DNA from: Vitis vinifera
Lineage: Eukaryota; Streptophyta; Magnoliopsida; Vitales; Vitaceae
Assembly (NCBI RefSeq): GCF_030704535.1
Contig: NC_081818.1
Coordinates: 29,778,001 to 29,842,000, forward strand
DNA length: 64,000 bases
Direction: 5' to 3'
Shown: positions 24,101 through 34,311 of the stretch, piece by piece
Numbering within the stretch: position 1 is the first letter of the stretch
Layout: every line of letters starts with the position of its first letter
The notes under the pieces: model-generated
The model's input: the letters and a program-made list of their open reading frames with translations, nothing else
What the model was told of the DNA's origin: nothing
Databases searched by the model: none
Made by a program: the position numbers and the translations under genes

Positions 24101-27100
24101 TTAAGGAACCAAACAGTGCATTGCTTCTGTATGTTACAAAAGTATGGTTACAACAAGGAGACCCCATTAGAGGAACAAATAAAAATTAAAAAAATTAAAT
24201 AAAAAATGTGACCAAAAGTTCATATATCAATTTTGAAGAAGGCCTTGTGTCCTTGGGGTTTGTACCAAGGAGACTCCAAATCCTAGCTCATAATTGAATC
24301 CAATATGGTTTACATCAGAAATCATATCACAATTCCTACCCATTTATACTTGGCCCATCCCGGCCCATGAAGAGTCGGGTGGATTCAAGCTGGGTGGGTT
24401 TACCTGAACAAGCCTGGTCAAAGGCCTTGTGTCATAGGGTTTGTGCTAAGGAGACCCAAATCCTAACTCCTAATTAAACCAAGTATGGTTTACACCATAA
24501 TTCATATCACAACCCCTATTCACTTATAGTTACCCCATCCCACCCCATGCAGAGCCAGGTGGATTCAAGCTGGGTGAGTTTACCTGAAAAATCCAGGTTC
24601 TTTCCATTCCTGTACGTTGCACAACTCAGGACTCATTAAAAGAGCCAAGACTGAACTGCTGACATCAACAATTACCAGAATCAACTCTGCAAGATTGATT
24701 TTTTAATTTGAAAACACTTCAAATAAAAGGAAGAAAATAAAAGTATCAATCTGATCATATGCTTGGCCATAGAACAATTGTCCACAAAGAGATAGCTCCT
24801 TCAGACCGAAAGCACTACATCTAATCCCTAACTTTGAGCCTTTCGAAGCATTCTACAAAGGATTTTTCTTTTTCTTTATTTTTATTTTTATTTTTACTTT
24901 TTTGATAGGCAATAAAAGAGAATATATTAACAGTGCCTTAGAAATGGCACACCGAAGTACACACAATGTATACAATGTGTCAATAGGCTATCCAACAAAA
25001 GAGAGAACAAAAAACAAGCTTCCTCTCCTCACTTGGAGCTCAACCAATCGAACAAAAAACAAGCTTCCTCTCCTTACTTGGAACTCAACCAATCAACAAA
25101 GCATTCTACTAAGGATGTCCACTACTAACACAAACAACACAAGTGAGGAGATTGCCTGCATAAAAGGCCCTAGTTTCTTGAAACTGACTTTAGTTTCTTG
25201 CTTGACAAGAACTGCAAAAAGAGACAAAATCATAAATCTACCTTCACAGAAAACCAAAACCTTCTTGCACAACCTATAGCATAGGAAGATCCAGACCTAT
25301 AGTGGAAGGTCCAATCTACAATCTTACCAGCTCTCCTATAACCTAAACTCAATGCCACCCATGATTCATCAGATTCTTAAAATCCTCCACACATCCATTG
25401 GTTATCAGAACAACAGAAAAAAAATGTCTCCATTCTTGATTAAAAAAGAACCCAAAGAATAAAATAATATCTTCAAGCACTTCTTTGATTATGATATTTG
25501 TCAAGACCAGGCACAAGACTCCTGACGCTGAAAATCTTTCATCCTGAGAATGTTATTCTCCTGTCAGGAATGAGATCTATAAAAGAAGATGCAGGCTCTT
25601 GTTAATGATACAGAAGGAATAATCTACAAGAGCTTCTATTTTAGTACTGAATTGTTATGTCATGCAAAAGCTTCTATTTTAGTTATCTCACTCATACATA
25701 AATCAAAATTATTAAGATATCATCCAAAATTATAACAATGTATACAAGAAGAACCAAGCAGAGTTACAAGTTTGTTATTGTATAACTAAGACCCTACAAT
25801 GATGGATCAGTGATTGGTAGGAAAAGAATAAGAGCAAGAAATCGCTTCCCTAATGAAACTCTGCAAGAACTGTTTGAAAAATAAAATTTAGATTTCTTGG
25901 TTTTAATCATCTTTAACAGAAACAAGAGCTACATATATTTAAACTGATATACAGCATCACCCACTTTTACAAGATAAAGCATGAACAGTAGTACCTCAAC
26001 AAAGTCACACCACTGATTAAGCAGTCGAAACCTTCCTGCTAAAGCTATTCTCCAGGCAGTAATGGCCCTGCTTACAGCTGACAATAATTTAAAAAGGAAA
26101 TGTTAACCTGTGTGTGTAAGCATGCTAAGCACATGCTCTATGCCTGTATTGAAAGAGAGAGATTTCAATTTGATGTCTACATTGGTTTGATAAGATTACT
26201 TACTGATGTTCTTTTGACTATTTTCACGGCACATAAAGAAGACGAAATCATAGAAGCGTGAGAATTCAGAGAAGTCCACCTACAAAAAAGAAAACAAAAG
26301 CATACAAGATTAGAAAGAATGCTTGAGAAAAAACAGCTAACATAGAATCTCTAATATGCTGATCACAAAAATAAGAGGATACAATCAACAAAGCAACTGC
26401 AAGTAAAAGTGGATACACTTCAATTAACAGTGACAATGCTCATTCAAACACAAAATAAAAATGAGAGAAAATACTGAATGTGAATCTTCAAAATAAAATT
26501 TATCTCACCGTCAAGTCTAGGCGTAACATGAGCCTTAGAAGTTCATCGAAAATTGAAACCCTGCCATAGAAAATACCATATTTTCATATATCTGGGAATA
26601 ACAGAAAAGATGTTCAACAATGCAACCAACTTCTAGCTCAATAACAAAAGAATTGAGATTCAGAAAAACAGCTAAGATGCAAGGCAGCCTTTCAAACTCC
26701 AGCCTTTTCTCTCAACCAACCTAGGTCCCCAAGTAACTAGAGATCCCACTCTTTCCACATAAAATTTGCAGAATGATAGGGTCTTTAGCAACTGTTTTTA
26801 GAACAGTTTTTTGTTCTCCGGAAAGAAAAAAAAAATGAAAAACATGTTTGATAACCAAAAAATTATTTTTTGTTTTCTATTCTTAAGAACAGATAACAAG
26901 GTATTTTCAAATAACATCTTTTAGTTGTTTTCACTTGTTTTTTTAGGATTGTTTTAAAAAATAATTATACAAACATGTAGAATAATTAAAAATAAAGCAA
27001 CAAATATAAAATTATTTTTAAAATATATTTAAAAATATTAAAAACAGGTTAAAAATATTCCAAGTTGTTAAACAGACTTTTGTTCTACAAAACATTAAAA

Positions 27101-28641
27101 AATAATTTTCAAAAACTATTTTTCATAACTATTTTCAAAAACAATTATCAAACAGGGTCATATTAATCTAGACTTTTATCTATTATATGACTACGGATAT
27201 AAACTCACATCAACTGCATAGCTCCTAAAACCAACTTTTAACTCATGTCACCAAATTAAGCTACATGCACATTGTAAAAACATCAGGTTTGGGCTCAATT
27301 AGCCTCCTCCTGCCTTAGTTGTACTTCAAAATTTCAAGATGTCGCATATATGGCTCAAAGAGACGATACCCTGTATAAACCCTTGATTCCACCAATTTTA
27401 AAAGTTGAGCCAATCCCTCCCTTAAGAACTTAGCCCTTTGCAACTCCTCATCCCCTTGGCAGCCTTCCTCCACACATATGTATGCATTTCCTGATATAAT
27501 GTCTGAAAGAAAGAGTTCATAATCAAATCATCTTTCTCCATTGGTCTAATCACAAATCAAACAATGTCTTTAAGGAAAATCTTGATTTCATGGACAAGCT
27601 AAGTAACTTAATAAGGTCAATGCATCTTCTCACCAAATAGAATCCAGTATTCAAACCAAAAAACAGAATAGTCATATACATGTGAGCATAAATAAATAAA
27701 AACATTTATAAAGTGGGGTTGGGGGTGGGTGCGGCTGCGCAGGGTGTGGTGGGGGAGAAAAGTTATTGAAGCATGATTGAGCTTGAAGATTCTAACTAGT
27801 GCTCTCTAAATCAACTGAGGATTTAAATTTTTTTTTTTTAGGAGTAACAAAAGGGTCCCCTGCATTTGAGTAACCGGGATATTACAAAACCTTGGCAGAT
27901 AGAATCAAAAGTCGATACCATCCATGTGTCTTGCAGTCTCATATAAACCTTAGTCCTAACACTGCAAATAGCTGCTAAAAATGAAAAGAAAAGGGAAACA
28001 GAAAAATCAAACTTAACCACCAAAATTGAACTACAATCCATCCCCTTCCAAATCTTTGATGAAATTCGAGAACTGATTCACTGAATTCCATGGCTGATGC
28101 CCTGAACCATACAATCTACGAAACGCAATAAAAATGAGTTTTTCACTTCATGCAACAACCAAAAAGAGAAAGAACATGTAAAGAAAAAGCAAAGGCGCTC
28201 CAAGTTGCTTCCGTTTTCTTCCTCTCCTCTTTTCAGTTCTATCAGCAACCAAAAATGCCCAAATCATCAAATGCAAAAAGAAAAAAGAAAAAAAAAAGTC
28301 TTAATAGTTTCCCTAAAACCTCTTCTCCACACATCAAAACACACCCAAAATAAATAAATAAATAAAAATCCCACTCCTCCACACACCGAAATTCAAAAAT
28401 CACCATCCAAATCGATCAAACAAACACCACAAACTAACCAAGAACTGGAGATCCTCAAAGAAACACTCATCGAGAAAATCACGGAAACCCCACCCACACA
28501 TCAAAAAAATTATTAAAAAAGCAAGAAAATTCGAAGCACAAAAAAATAAAAATAAAAAAGAAATAAAAAGAAAGAAAGGTTACCGCAGTAGCTTCTGTAA
28601 ATTTCAAAGACATCGAAGCCGCGAGAACCGGAGGAATCCAT
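21124..28641 (-). CDS. AAR3: AAR3-like DCN1 domain protein (cullin neddylation)
   Basis: Nine exons on the minus strand: 28641-28584, 27502-27370, 26560-26509, 26279-26204, 26077-25995, 23895-23799, 23336-23291, 21971-21883 and 21464-21124. All are GT-AG, and the phases close to give 324 residues. The DCUN1 domain spans about residues 20-185, with MDSSGSRGFDVFEIYRSYC, then VSIFDELLRLM, FSRFYDFVFFMCRENSQKN, SRAITAWRIALAGRFRLLN, QWCDFVEKNQRHNISEDTW and GAWPVLIDDFVEHMY. This family (DCN1) promotes NEDD8 attachment to cullins. Arabidopsis AAR3 is a divergent member needed for normal auxin response in roots. The Lys/Ser-rich C-terminal tail is typical of AAR3 and absent from DCN1 itself. Introns are long and hold LINE, MITE and tandem repeats. 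No exon is broken. Confidence 0.93.
22083..22101. repeat. Poly-G run of 19 in AAR3 intron 7
   Basis: An unbroken run of 19 G (poly-C in the AAR3 transcript) lies about 110 bases before the acceptor of exon 8. Such runs are unstable and hard to sequence, so the exact length is uncertain. Confidence 0.9.
24239..24600. repeat. Two tandem copies of a 182-bp sequence in AAR3 intron 5
   Basis: GGCCTTGTGT starts at 24241 and again at 24423. The copies run in parallel through 'GGAGAC', 'TATGGTTTACA', 'CATATCACAA' and GGTGGATTCAAGCTGGGTG, and differ by scattered substitutions. They are non-coding. Confidence 0.85.
24898..25110 (-). mobile_element. 3' tail of an L1-type LINE in AAR3 intron 5
   Basis: On the minus strand the block ends in ATTGCCTATCAAAAAAGT, preceded by GTGCCATTTCTAAGGCACTG. 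This is the same plant L1 tail style as in SS2 intron 1. It is in the same sense as AAR3 and lacks LINE coding sequence. An internal 44-bp direct repeat (25007 and 25051) lies in it. Confidence 0.5.
25007..25094. repeat. 44-bp tandem duplication
   Basis: AACAAAAAACAAGCTTCCTC occurs at 25007 and again at 25051. The two units differ at about three positions. Confidence 0.85.
26776..27167. repeat. hAT-like MITE in AAR3 intron 2
   Basis: The left end reads GGGTCTTTAGCAACTGTTTTT. The right end in reverse complement reads GACCCTGTTTGATAATTGTT. About 390 AT-rich non-coding bases lie between them. The ends resemble the foldbacks at 7.9 and 8.8 kb. No certain target duplication was found. Confidence 0.5.
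27715..27762. repeat. G-rich low-complexity tract
   Basis: Clusters of GG, GGG, GGGG and GGGGG are separated by short spacers in an intron of AAR3. The tract could form a G-quadruplex on the non-template side of the gene. No function is claimed. Confidence 0.6.
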
Positions 28642-29008
28642 GAGAGGACGCAATCGGGGGAGCTAGGGTTTCGAGAAGAGATATAAGAGAGAGAATTTGG
28701 GCGACGGTGAAACCCTAGACGGAGCTCGAAAACACAGAAACAGAGGCAGATGCTTTCTCGTCTGTGTGTATATCACACGCAGCAGGATAGAGAACTAGAA
28801 AGGGAGAGATGAGGAGTTGCCACTGTTTCTAGCGAAATATCGGAGCGAATCGGATCTATATGTCGGTCCGGCCAAGTTTTCGGTTTTTTTGGCTCATAAC
28901 TTATCGGTAATGACTCTCACATATGTATTTATATATACACACTGAGCTCCACATATGAGATCATGAGATCTCTCTTCATAAATTTTTTTTTTTTTTTTTT
29001 TCATTATT
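28642..29008 (-). promoter_or_regulatory. 5' leader and promoter region of AAR3
   Basis: A GC-richer block (28642-28860) precedes the start codon and probably holds the 5' UTR. It is bounded by ATTTATATATACACAC near 28927, a weak TATA candidate. A poly-T run follows at 28983-29000. Confidence 0.4.
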
Positions 29009-30016
29009 GTTATTTGCAATGTTTTCATAACCGCACTGGTCATCGAACCGGATCGAACTGACGATCAAACCGGTAACGTCATAAATATATATTTTATATA
29101 TTATTAAAATTTTAAAAAATTAATAAATAAAAATAATAAATTATATCTAAATTTTGACAGTATTTATTATGTTTATTAAGTTTTTTCACAAAATTTTTTA
29201 CTTGTAGATGTCAATCAACCCAATATTTTTAATAATTTCAATAAATTAAAATTTCAATGTACAATAAATAGAACAAAAATAAAAAAATTAAATATTAAAC
29301 TTATCAGACACACATCATCAACATAAACAAGTTAAGAGAAGTCAAGAGGAAGCCCATGAAAGAAATTATGAAACAAAAAAGTGGAAAGGCCCAACTTCCC
29401 ATTAAGAGCCCAAAGGGAAAGGATGCATGCAGGTCAATCATCACAATGTTTTAGCTCAAGAATGGGAAGTTTCATATTTCTTTATGGGAGGGCTCTTTGC
29501 CATGGGGAGGGGGGAGCTTTCCAATGCGCCGTCGGGGGTAGGGGTTGACGGGGCTTTATAGCGTGGCTCAGGGAGGGGGGTTCCAGCGCTGGGGGGCGCT
29601 GTTGATGGGACGACGAGATTTGCAACTTTTTTAGGGCGAAATGGGAGGGCTTTTCAGAGCACAGTGGGGGAATGTGGGGCGGGGCTCCTAGTGCTAGGGG
29701 GTGTTGCCGATGGGATGGTGGGATTTGTAGTGTTTTGGGGGGTGGGGTTCCCAGTGTCGTGGGGTGATGCCGGTGGGATGATGCTCTAGGCGACAGTGGA
29801 GATACCAACCACATGGGGAAAGAGAAGGAAAATGAGCTGCTGATCCGAAGGGAATCGACCGGTTGGTCAGTTGGACCATTGGTTCAAACGATCCGATTTC
29901 AGTTTGATTACTTTTCAGTCCAATTGGGTCGGATCAAACCGGAACCCTAATCGACCGACGATCGAACCGGTCACACCGACCGATCTGGTCCAGTTTTAAA
30001 AACCATGGTTATTTGC
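29009..30016. mobile_element. Mutator-like element (MULE) with 9-bp target duplication
   Basis: GTTATTTGC occurs at 29009-29017 and again at 30008-30016, bounding a 990-bp element at 29018-30007. The ends are imperfect inverted repeats: AATGTTTTCATAACCGCACT on the left, and CATGGTTTTTAAAACTGGAC on the right in reverse complement. Both are followed by CCGGTTCGATC-type sequence. A 9-bp duplication is the signature of Mutator-like elements. No transposase is visible. The interior at 29490-29820 is strikingly GC-rich compared with its surroundings and contains three related units built on GATGGGAYGRYGRGATTTG. The frames in it are Pro/His-rich and probably not genes. Confidence 0.78.
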
Positions 30017-31190
30017 CTTCTAAATTTAAATTCTCTAGTTGTATATTTACTTTTTAGTTTTATAGCATTTTTTATCCTTTTTTTAAGATAATTTGCACAT
30101 TAAAATTTTTTGTTCTTTAGTTAAAATGGGGTCAAAAGAATAATTTGAATTTTGTTGGTTTATTTTTAAGTATGAAATATACTTTAAACTCTTACAACAA
30201 CAAGTGCGTTTGACGATTATTTTAAAAAATGTTTTTAGTTTATGATTTTCTTTCCCTTTTTTTATAGTAAAATCAAACATAAAAAACTATTTTCTTTTAA
30301 TTTTTTTTCTTAATATTTAGTTTTTTATGCAACAAAGTAGGGAAAACAATTCTTAATTGTTGGTATAAAAAATAAAACAATGAATTCAACAATACAAGCT
30401 ACAATAAAAGTTCGGTGTCATTATATTAATAATAAAAATGACTCAATGGTATGTCGATGATAGGTCCCTGCAAAAGGGAGATTTCATAAATTCAAGCACT
30501 TGAGAATGGAACAAACATAACCTGAAACTTTGTTTGGAAATTGTTTTTAAAAATAATTTTTTTAAATCATGTTTCATCACTTTTAATTGAAAACAATTTT
30601 TTAAGAATTCATTATTAAATTATGATGATTTTGTATAGTAAAATTATAGGTGTTTTGGATATTTTTGGTATTATTCATAAAGTAGGCTTTTTCATATTTA
30701 AATTTTTTAATAATTAAAAATTATTTTAAAAAAATGTTTTCAAAAACTAATTTTAAGAAGTTTTCATAAATTTGGAGAAATAGATTTGAAATTTTCTTGA
30801 GTTCCTAGTAGGGTGAAAAAATCTCGTAACAAAGATGATTTTGATAAGTTTATTATTATATTGTCAGATTATTTTTAATATAAATATAATAATGTGTAAT
30901 TATTATTAAATTAAATATATTCATATATTTAATATATAGATAATTATATGTAATATTTTATAAAATTAGAAATATTTATACATTTTAGTCATTCCCAAAG
31001 TCATTTAACAGGTTTCATTGACTTCTTATATAATCAGCCCAAAATACATAAAATGGGCCAAATTGGCCCAGTAGTTTGGCCTTGTGACTATAATTTTACA
31101 GTTAGTTAAATTTGACTAAAAATTAAGCCTGAATTATATGGACCATTTCCCTAATTTAATAGTATAAAAAAAATAGAAGAGGAGGATTTA

Positions 31191-31250
<60 letters not shown>

Positions 31251-31701
31251 GGCTGGGCCAAGACTCTGTACTTTGGTTTAAACTAAAGACCCAAACCCAC
31301 CTTAACCAAAATGGGCCTAATGGAACTCCTGGTTCGTCAAACTATGACCAAAATGATGGTATCAAAAGGAAATGTTCACCCAATTAGAACTTATTTTGCT
31401 ATCAAAATGGAGAAAATTATTGACTCCTCGCTTACCCAAATCTTAATTACATGTAAAAGTCTTTACAATTAAATAAATAATGATACCTATTAGAGGAAAG
31501 TGTTTCAAATTATAAGTATACATTCATTATTGTAAAGAATATTATATAAAATATTTTTAAAATTGATTTATTATTATAATATTAGATTTTTTTTTATACA
31601 ATAAAGAATATTATTAAAAATATTTTTATAAATATTCTAGATGAAAAAATCATGAAATAGAGATGAACTTGTAAAAACTATACAACATAAATAGAGATAT
31701 A
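30017..31701. other. Intergenic, no gene seen
   Basis: This is AT-rich DNA with MITE-like foldbacks (30180-30350 and 30520-30790) and a compound microsatellite. Neither strand shows a coding frame with recognisable content. Confidence 0.5.
31190..31247. repeat. Compound (AT)n(AG)n microsatellite
   Basis: About ten AT units are followed directly by about eighteen AG units. This is a likely polymorphic marker. Confidence 0.95.
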
Positions 31702-31706
31702 AAGAA

Positions 31707-32885
31707 TGTTAGCCCAAGGGTTCTCCTAATCGGCTTTTGATGATAACAGACCATGGTTAAGTAAGTAATTGGTTTAATGTTTAAGAATTTCAGGTATAAA
31801 CTTGAAAATTCATCAAATGACCAAATGGATACAAGATCGAGACGCTCGGAAGACTTGAGATCATAGGAAACTAATATAAGATGAATGCATGAGTGCACTT
31901 AGGATTTTCATACGTTTTCATGCATCTTAGAAAACTCGGTTTATTCTTTAAAACGTCGACTTCATTAAAACCCTAGTTTTTAACTAATTTACCTTAGGCA
32001 AAATGTTTCAAAATTGGATTGATAATTTACCTAAAGACCTTGTCTAAGTGTTAGAAAAGAAAGAAATAAAAAAATAGGTTTTTCGGGGCAAAAAAGGATC
32101 AACCGGTCAAGGCTATGGCCAACCGGTCGACCGGTCGAGGAAGGTTAAAAACTTTCTCTCTCTCCCAGTAGCCTTCTCTTTCCGGTCGAGGTGATTCTTT
32201 TACCGGTCGAGGACTAGTCGAGGTTCGGTTGAGGCAACGGTAACCTGTCATGCATTAAATGCTCCAACGGCTAGTGAACCGGTCGACCTCTAACTCGACC
32301 CGACGAGGTTGCCTTTTGCTGATTTTGACTCCTGAGCTTAGAAACCTATAAATTGATAGCTCCACTTCATTTATTGACAAGAGAACAATTGCATTCAAAA
32401 CCTACCTACCTGTTCTTGATCAAAAAGCTCTCATTTCTTTCTTAAGTGCATTAAATCACCACTTGCATATCCTTTAGTACACTCTTATTTGTCATCCTAG
32501 CATTGTCTTGTATTTGAACCATCTTTAAGCTAGGTTGAGTGATTATATCTTGTAACAATCCGAGTGTTAAAGCCTTCAAGAGGGTTGAATCTTGAAAAGG
32601 TTGTGTAAGAGCCCATTGGAGTTGGAATCCAAGTGTAAGAAGATTGGAAGCTTAGTTGAAACTTCAAGTTAGTGGAACCCTCACTCGGTTAGGAGGTTGA
32701 GGAGAGTGGACGTAGGCAAGAAAGTGACGAACCACTATAAACCTGAGTTTGATTTCTCTAAACTCTATCTCTTTACTTTGCTTATAATTTGTTTAAATTT
32801 GTTGTGATTGAAAAGTTTTTTAAACACCCAATTCACCCCCCTTTTTGGGTGTTTTTCTTAACTAAGCATAACCTTTGTTTTCTCA
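31707..32885 (+). mobile_element. Solo LTR of a Copia (SIRE-like) retrotransposon
   Basis: The block begins TGTTAGCCC and ends TTTTCTCA. It is flanked by the 5-bp direct repeat AAGAA at 31702-31706 and 32886-32890. TTTTGATGATAACA near the start and AATTCACCCCCC near the end are hallmarks of SIRE-type Copia LTRs as I know them. A TATAAATT motif lies near 32347. No primer-binding site or coding sequence follows the right end, so recombination between two LTRs is the simplest origin. It contains several ACCGGTCGA-type repeats between 32100 and 32300. Confidence 0.72.
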
Positions 32886-33699
32886 AAGAATAATGGGAAA
32901 TTCTTATGGCTCATTTGACTATATTTCTTTAAACTTGTTTTTAAAAGCTATTTTTAAATTAAAGAATATAAAAATGTTATTAAAAACAAGTTTCGGGAAA
33001 CATAACCAAGAGGTCTCTGTTTTATTTTTCTTTTTTTTTTTAAAAAAAGAAAAAGAAAAAACCAATGAAAATAACTTTTACTTGTGCTTTAAAAATTATG
33101 TTGATTTTTTTTTTAAATAGTTTTATGTTATTACAAACAAAAAAACTTTTTTTAAATCACAAGGCCAAACCAGCTCTTAACTTTTCATTAACCAAAAAAA
33201 CATACAATTCAACCCACCTTTGAATCCATATTTTTTCTTTTTCCAACCAAACATAGCAAAACCTATTAAAATAACTCAAATGAAACCTCAATGAATTCAG
33301 ACCCCTTCTTCAATTAGACACAAATTTAATAACTTGCCCTCAAATCACAATTACAATAAATCAGAAATTTAATTTAAAAAATAATAATAAAGAAACCCAT
33401 TAATTAATGCACAAATTCTTGTGTATCCATGTAGTGATGAGGCCTCTTTTACGCTACGTGATAAGGATTTCTAGAAAATAAGATGATATTATTGCACTAC
33501 GTGGTAAGTGCCTGTCTCCTTTTATATCTGCCCTCACCCCACTTCAGTTTCTGCACCAGTGCAACACACACTCCATTTTATCTCATTTTCTCTCCTTTTC
33601 TCTCACATTTGCCCTCGTTTTCTTCTCCCTTCACACTTCAACCCTTTCACTCCTTCACTCCGTCATTCCTTCACCATCAGATCTCAGTTGCTTTCAGCA

Positions 33700-34311
33700 A
33701 TGGCATATAGAGGTGAAGGGAATTCTGGAGACTGGTCCCTCGAGGATTACCTGAGGAGAAACAGCGATGCCTTCGCTATGGTCATGCCGTTTCAGGGAGT
33801 TGCGCTTCGAGGTGAGGGACCGGAGAATCGGTCCAGGGTTTTCCTGATAAGCTCGGGTAACAGGAACATTGTGGTCTTCGAGACAGGTGCGGCTGAGACC
33901 CTGATGGTGGGGGCCGAAAGCTGAAACGGGCAGAGAGTGGCACCGGCGGAGGTGATAAACGCGACGCCCACGGTGGTCTTTTCCGAAGCCACCGACTGCG
34001 TGATATGTTTGGAGCTGGTCCCGGTGGGTGGCGAGGTTCGGGAGATGCCCTGCGGGCATCGATTTCACTCCCACTGCATCCTCAGATGGCTGGGAATTCA
34101 CGGGTCCTGCCCAGTTTTCCGGCGCATGATACCGGTGGATAGGGTGACCGGTCGGAGGAGCTTTCTATTGAGGGTCATCCGCCGTGAAGATCTTGGGAGG
34201 AACCCGGGTTCGCTGTCGAATCTGAGTACGGATGGAGTGAACGATGCCAGAGGGAGCATCGTTGAGTTGAGTTGGGTGAATGATTTCGAACCCGGGTTCA
34301 CTGATTATTAG
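33700..34311 (+). pseudogene. RING-H2 ubiquitin ligase (MPSR1-like), broken
   Basis: One frame of 203 codons runs from ATG 33700 to TAG 34309-34311. It is interrupted by an in-frame TGA at 33922-33924 (codon 75). After the stop comes a RING-H2 domain at about 33997-34125 with CVICLE, MPCGHRFHSHCILRWL and GSCPV. The eighth zinc ligand, normally Cys in CPVCR, is Phe (codon TTC, 34117-34119), which one base change explains. The domain resembles small cytosolic RING-H2 ligases such as Arabidopsis MPSR1, which ubiquitinate misfolded proteins. Two independent lesions suggest a pseudogene. The GC-rich, otherwise well-kept frame suggests recent decay. The downstream half lacks a good start before the RING, so a separate RING protein is unlikely. 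Confidence 0.8.

Noticed and set aside
29482-29814. 110-codon Pro/His-rich minus frame
   Set aside because: It lies in the GC-rich repetitive core of the MULE and reflects the repeat units, not a recognisable protein.
32860-32872. Alternative right end of the solo LTR at CTAAGCA
   Set aside because: No matching target duplication there, whereas the end at 32885 has the AAGAA pair.
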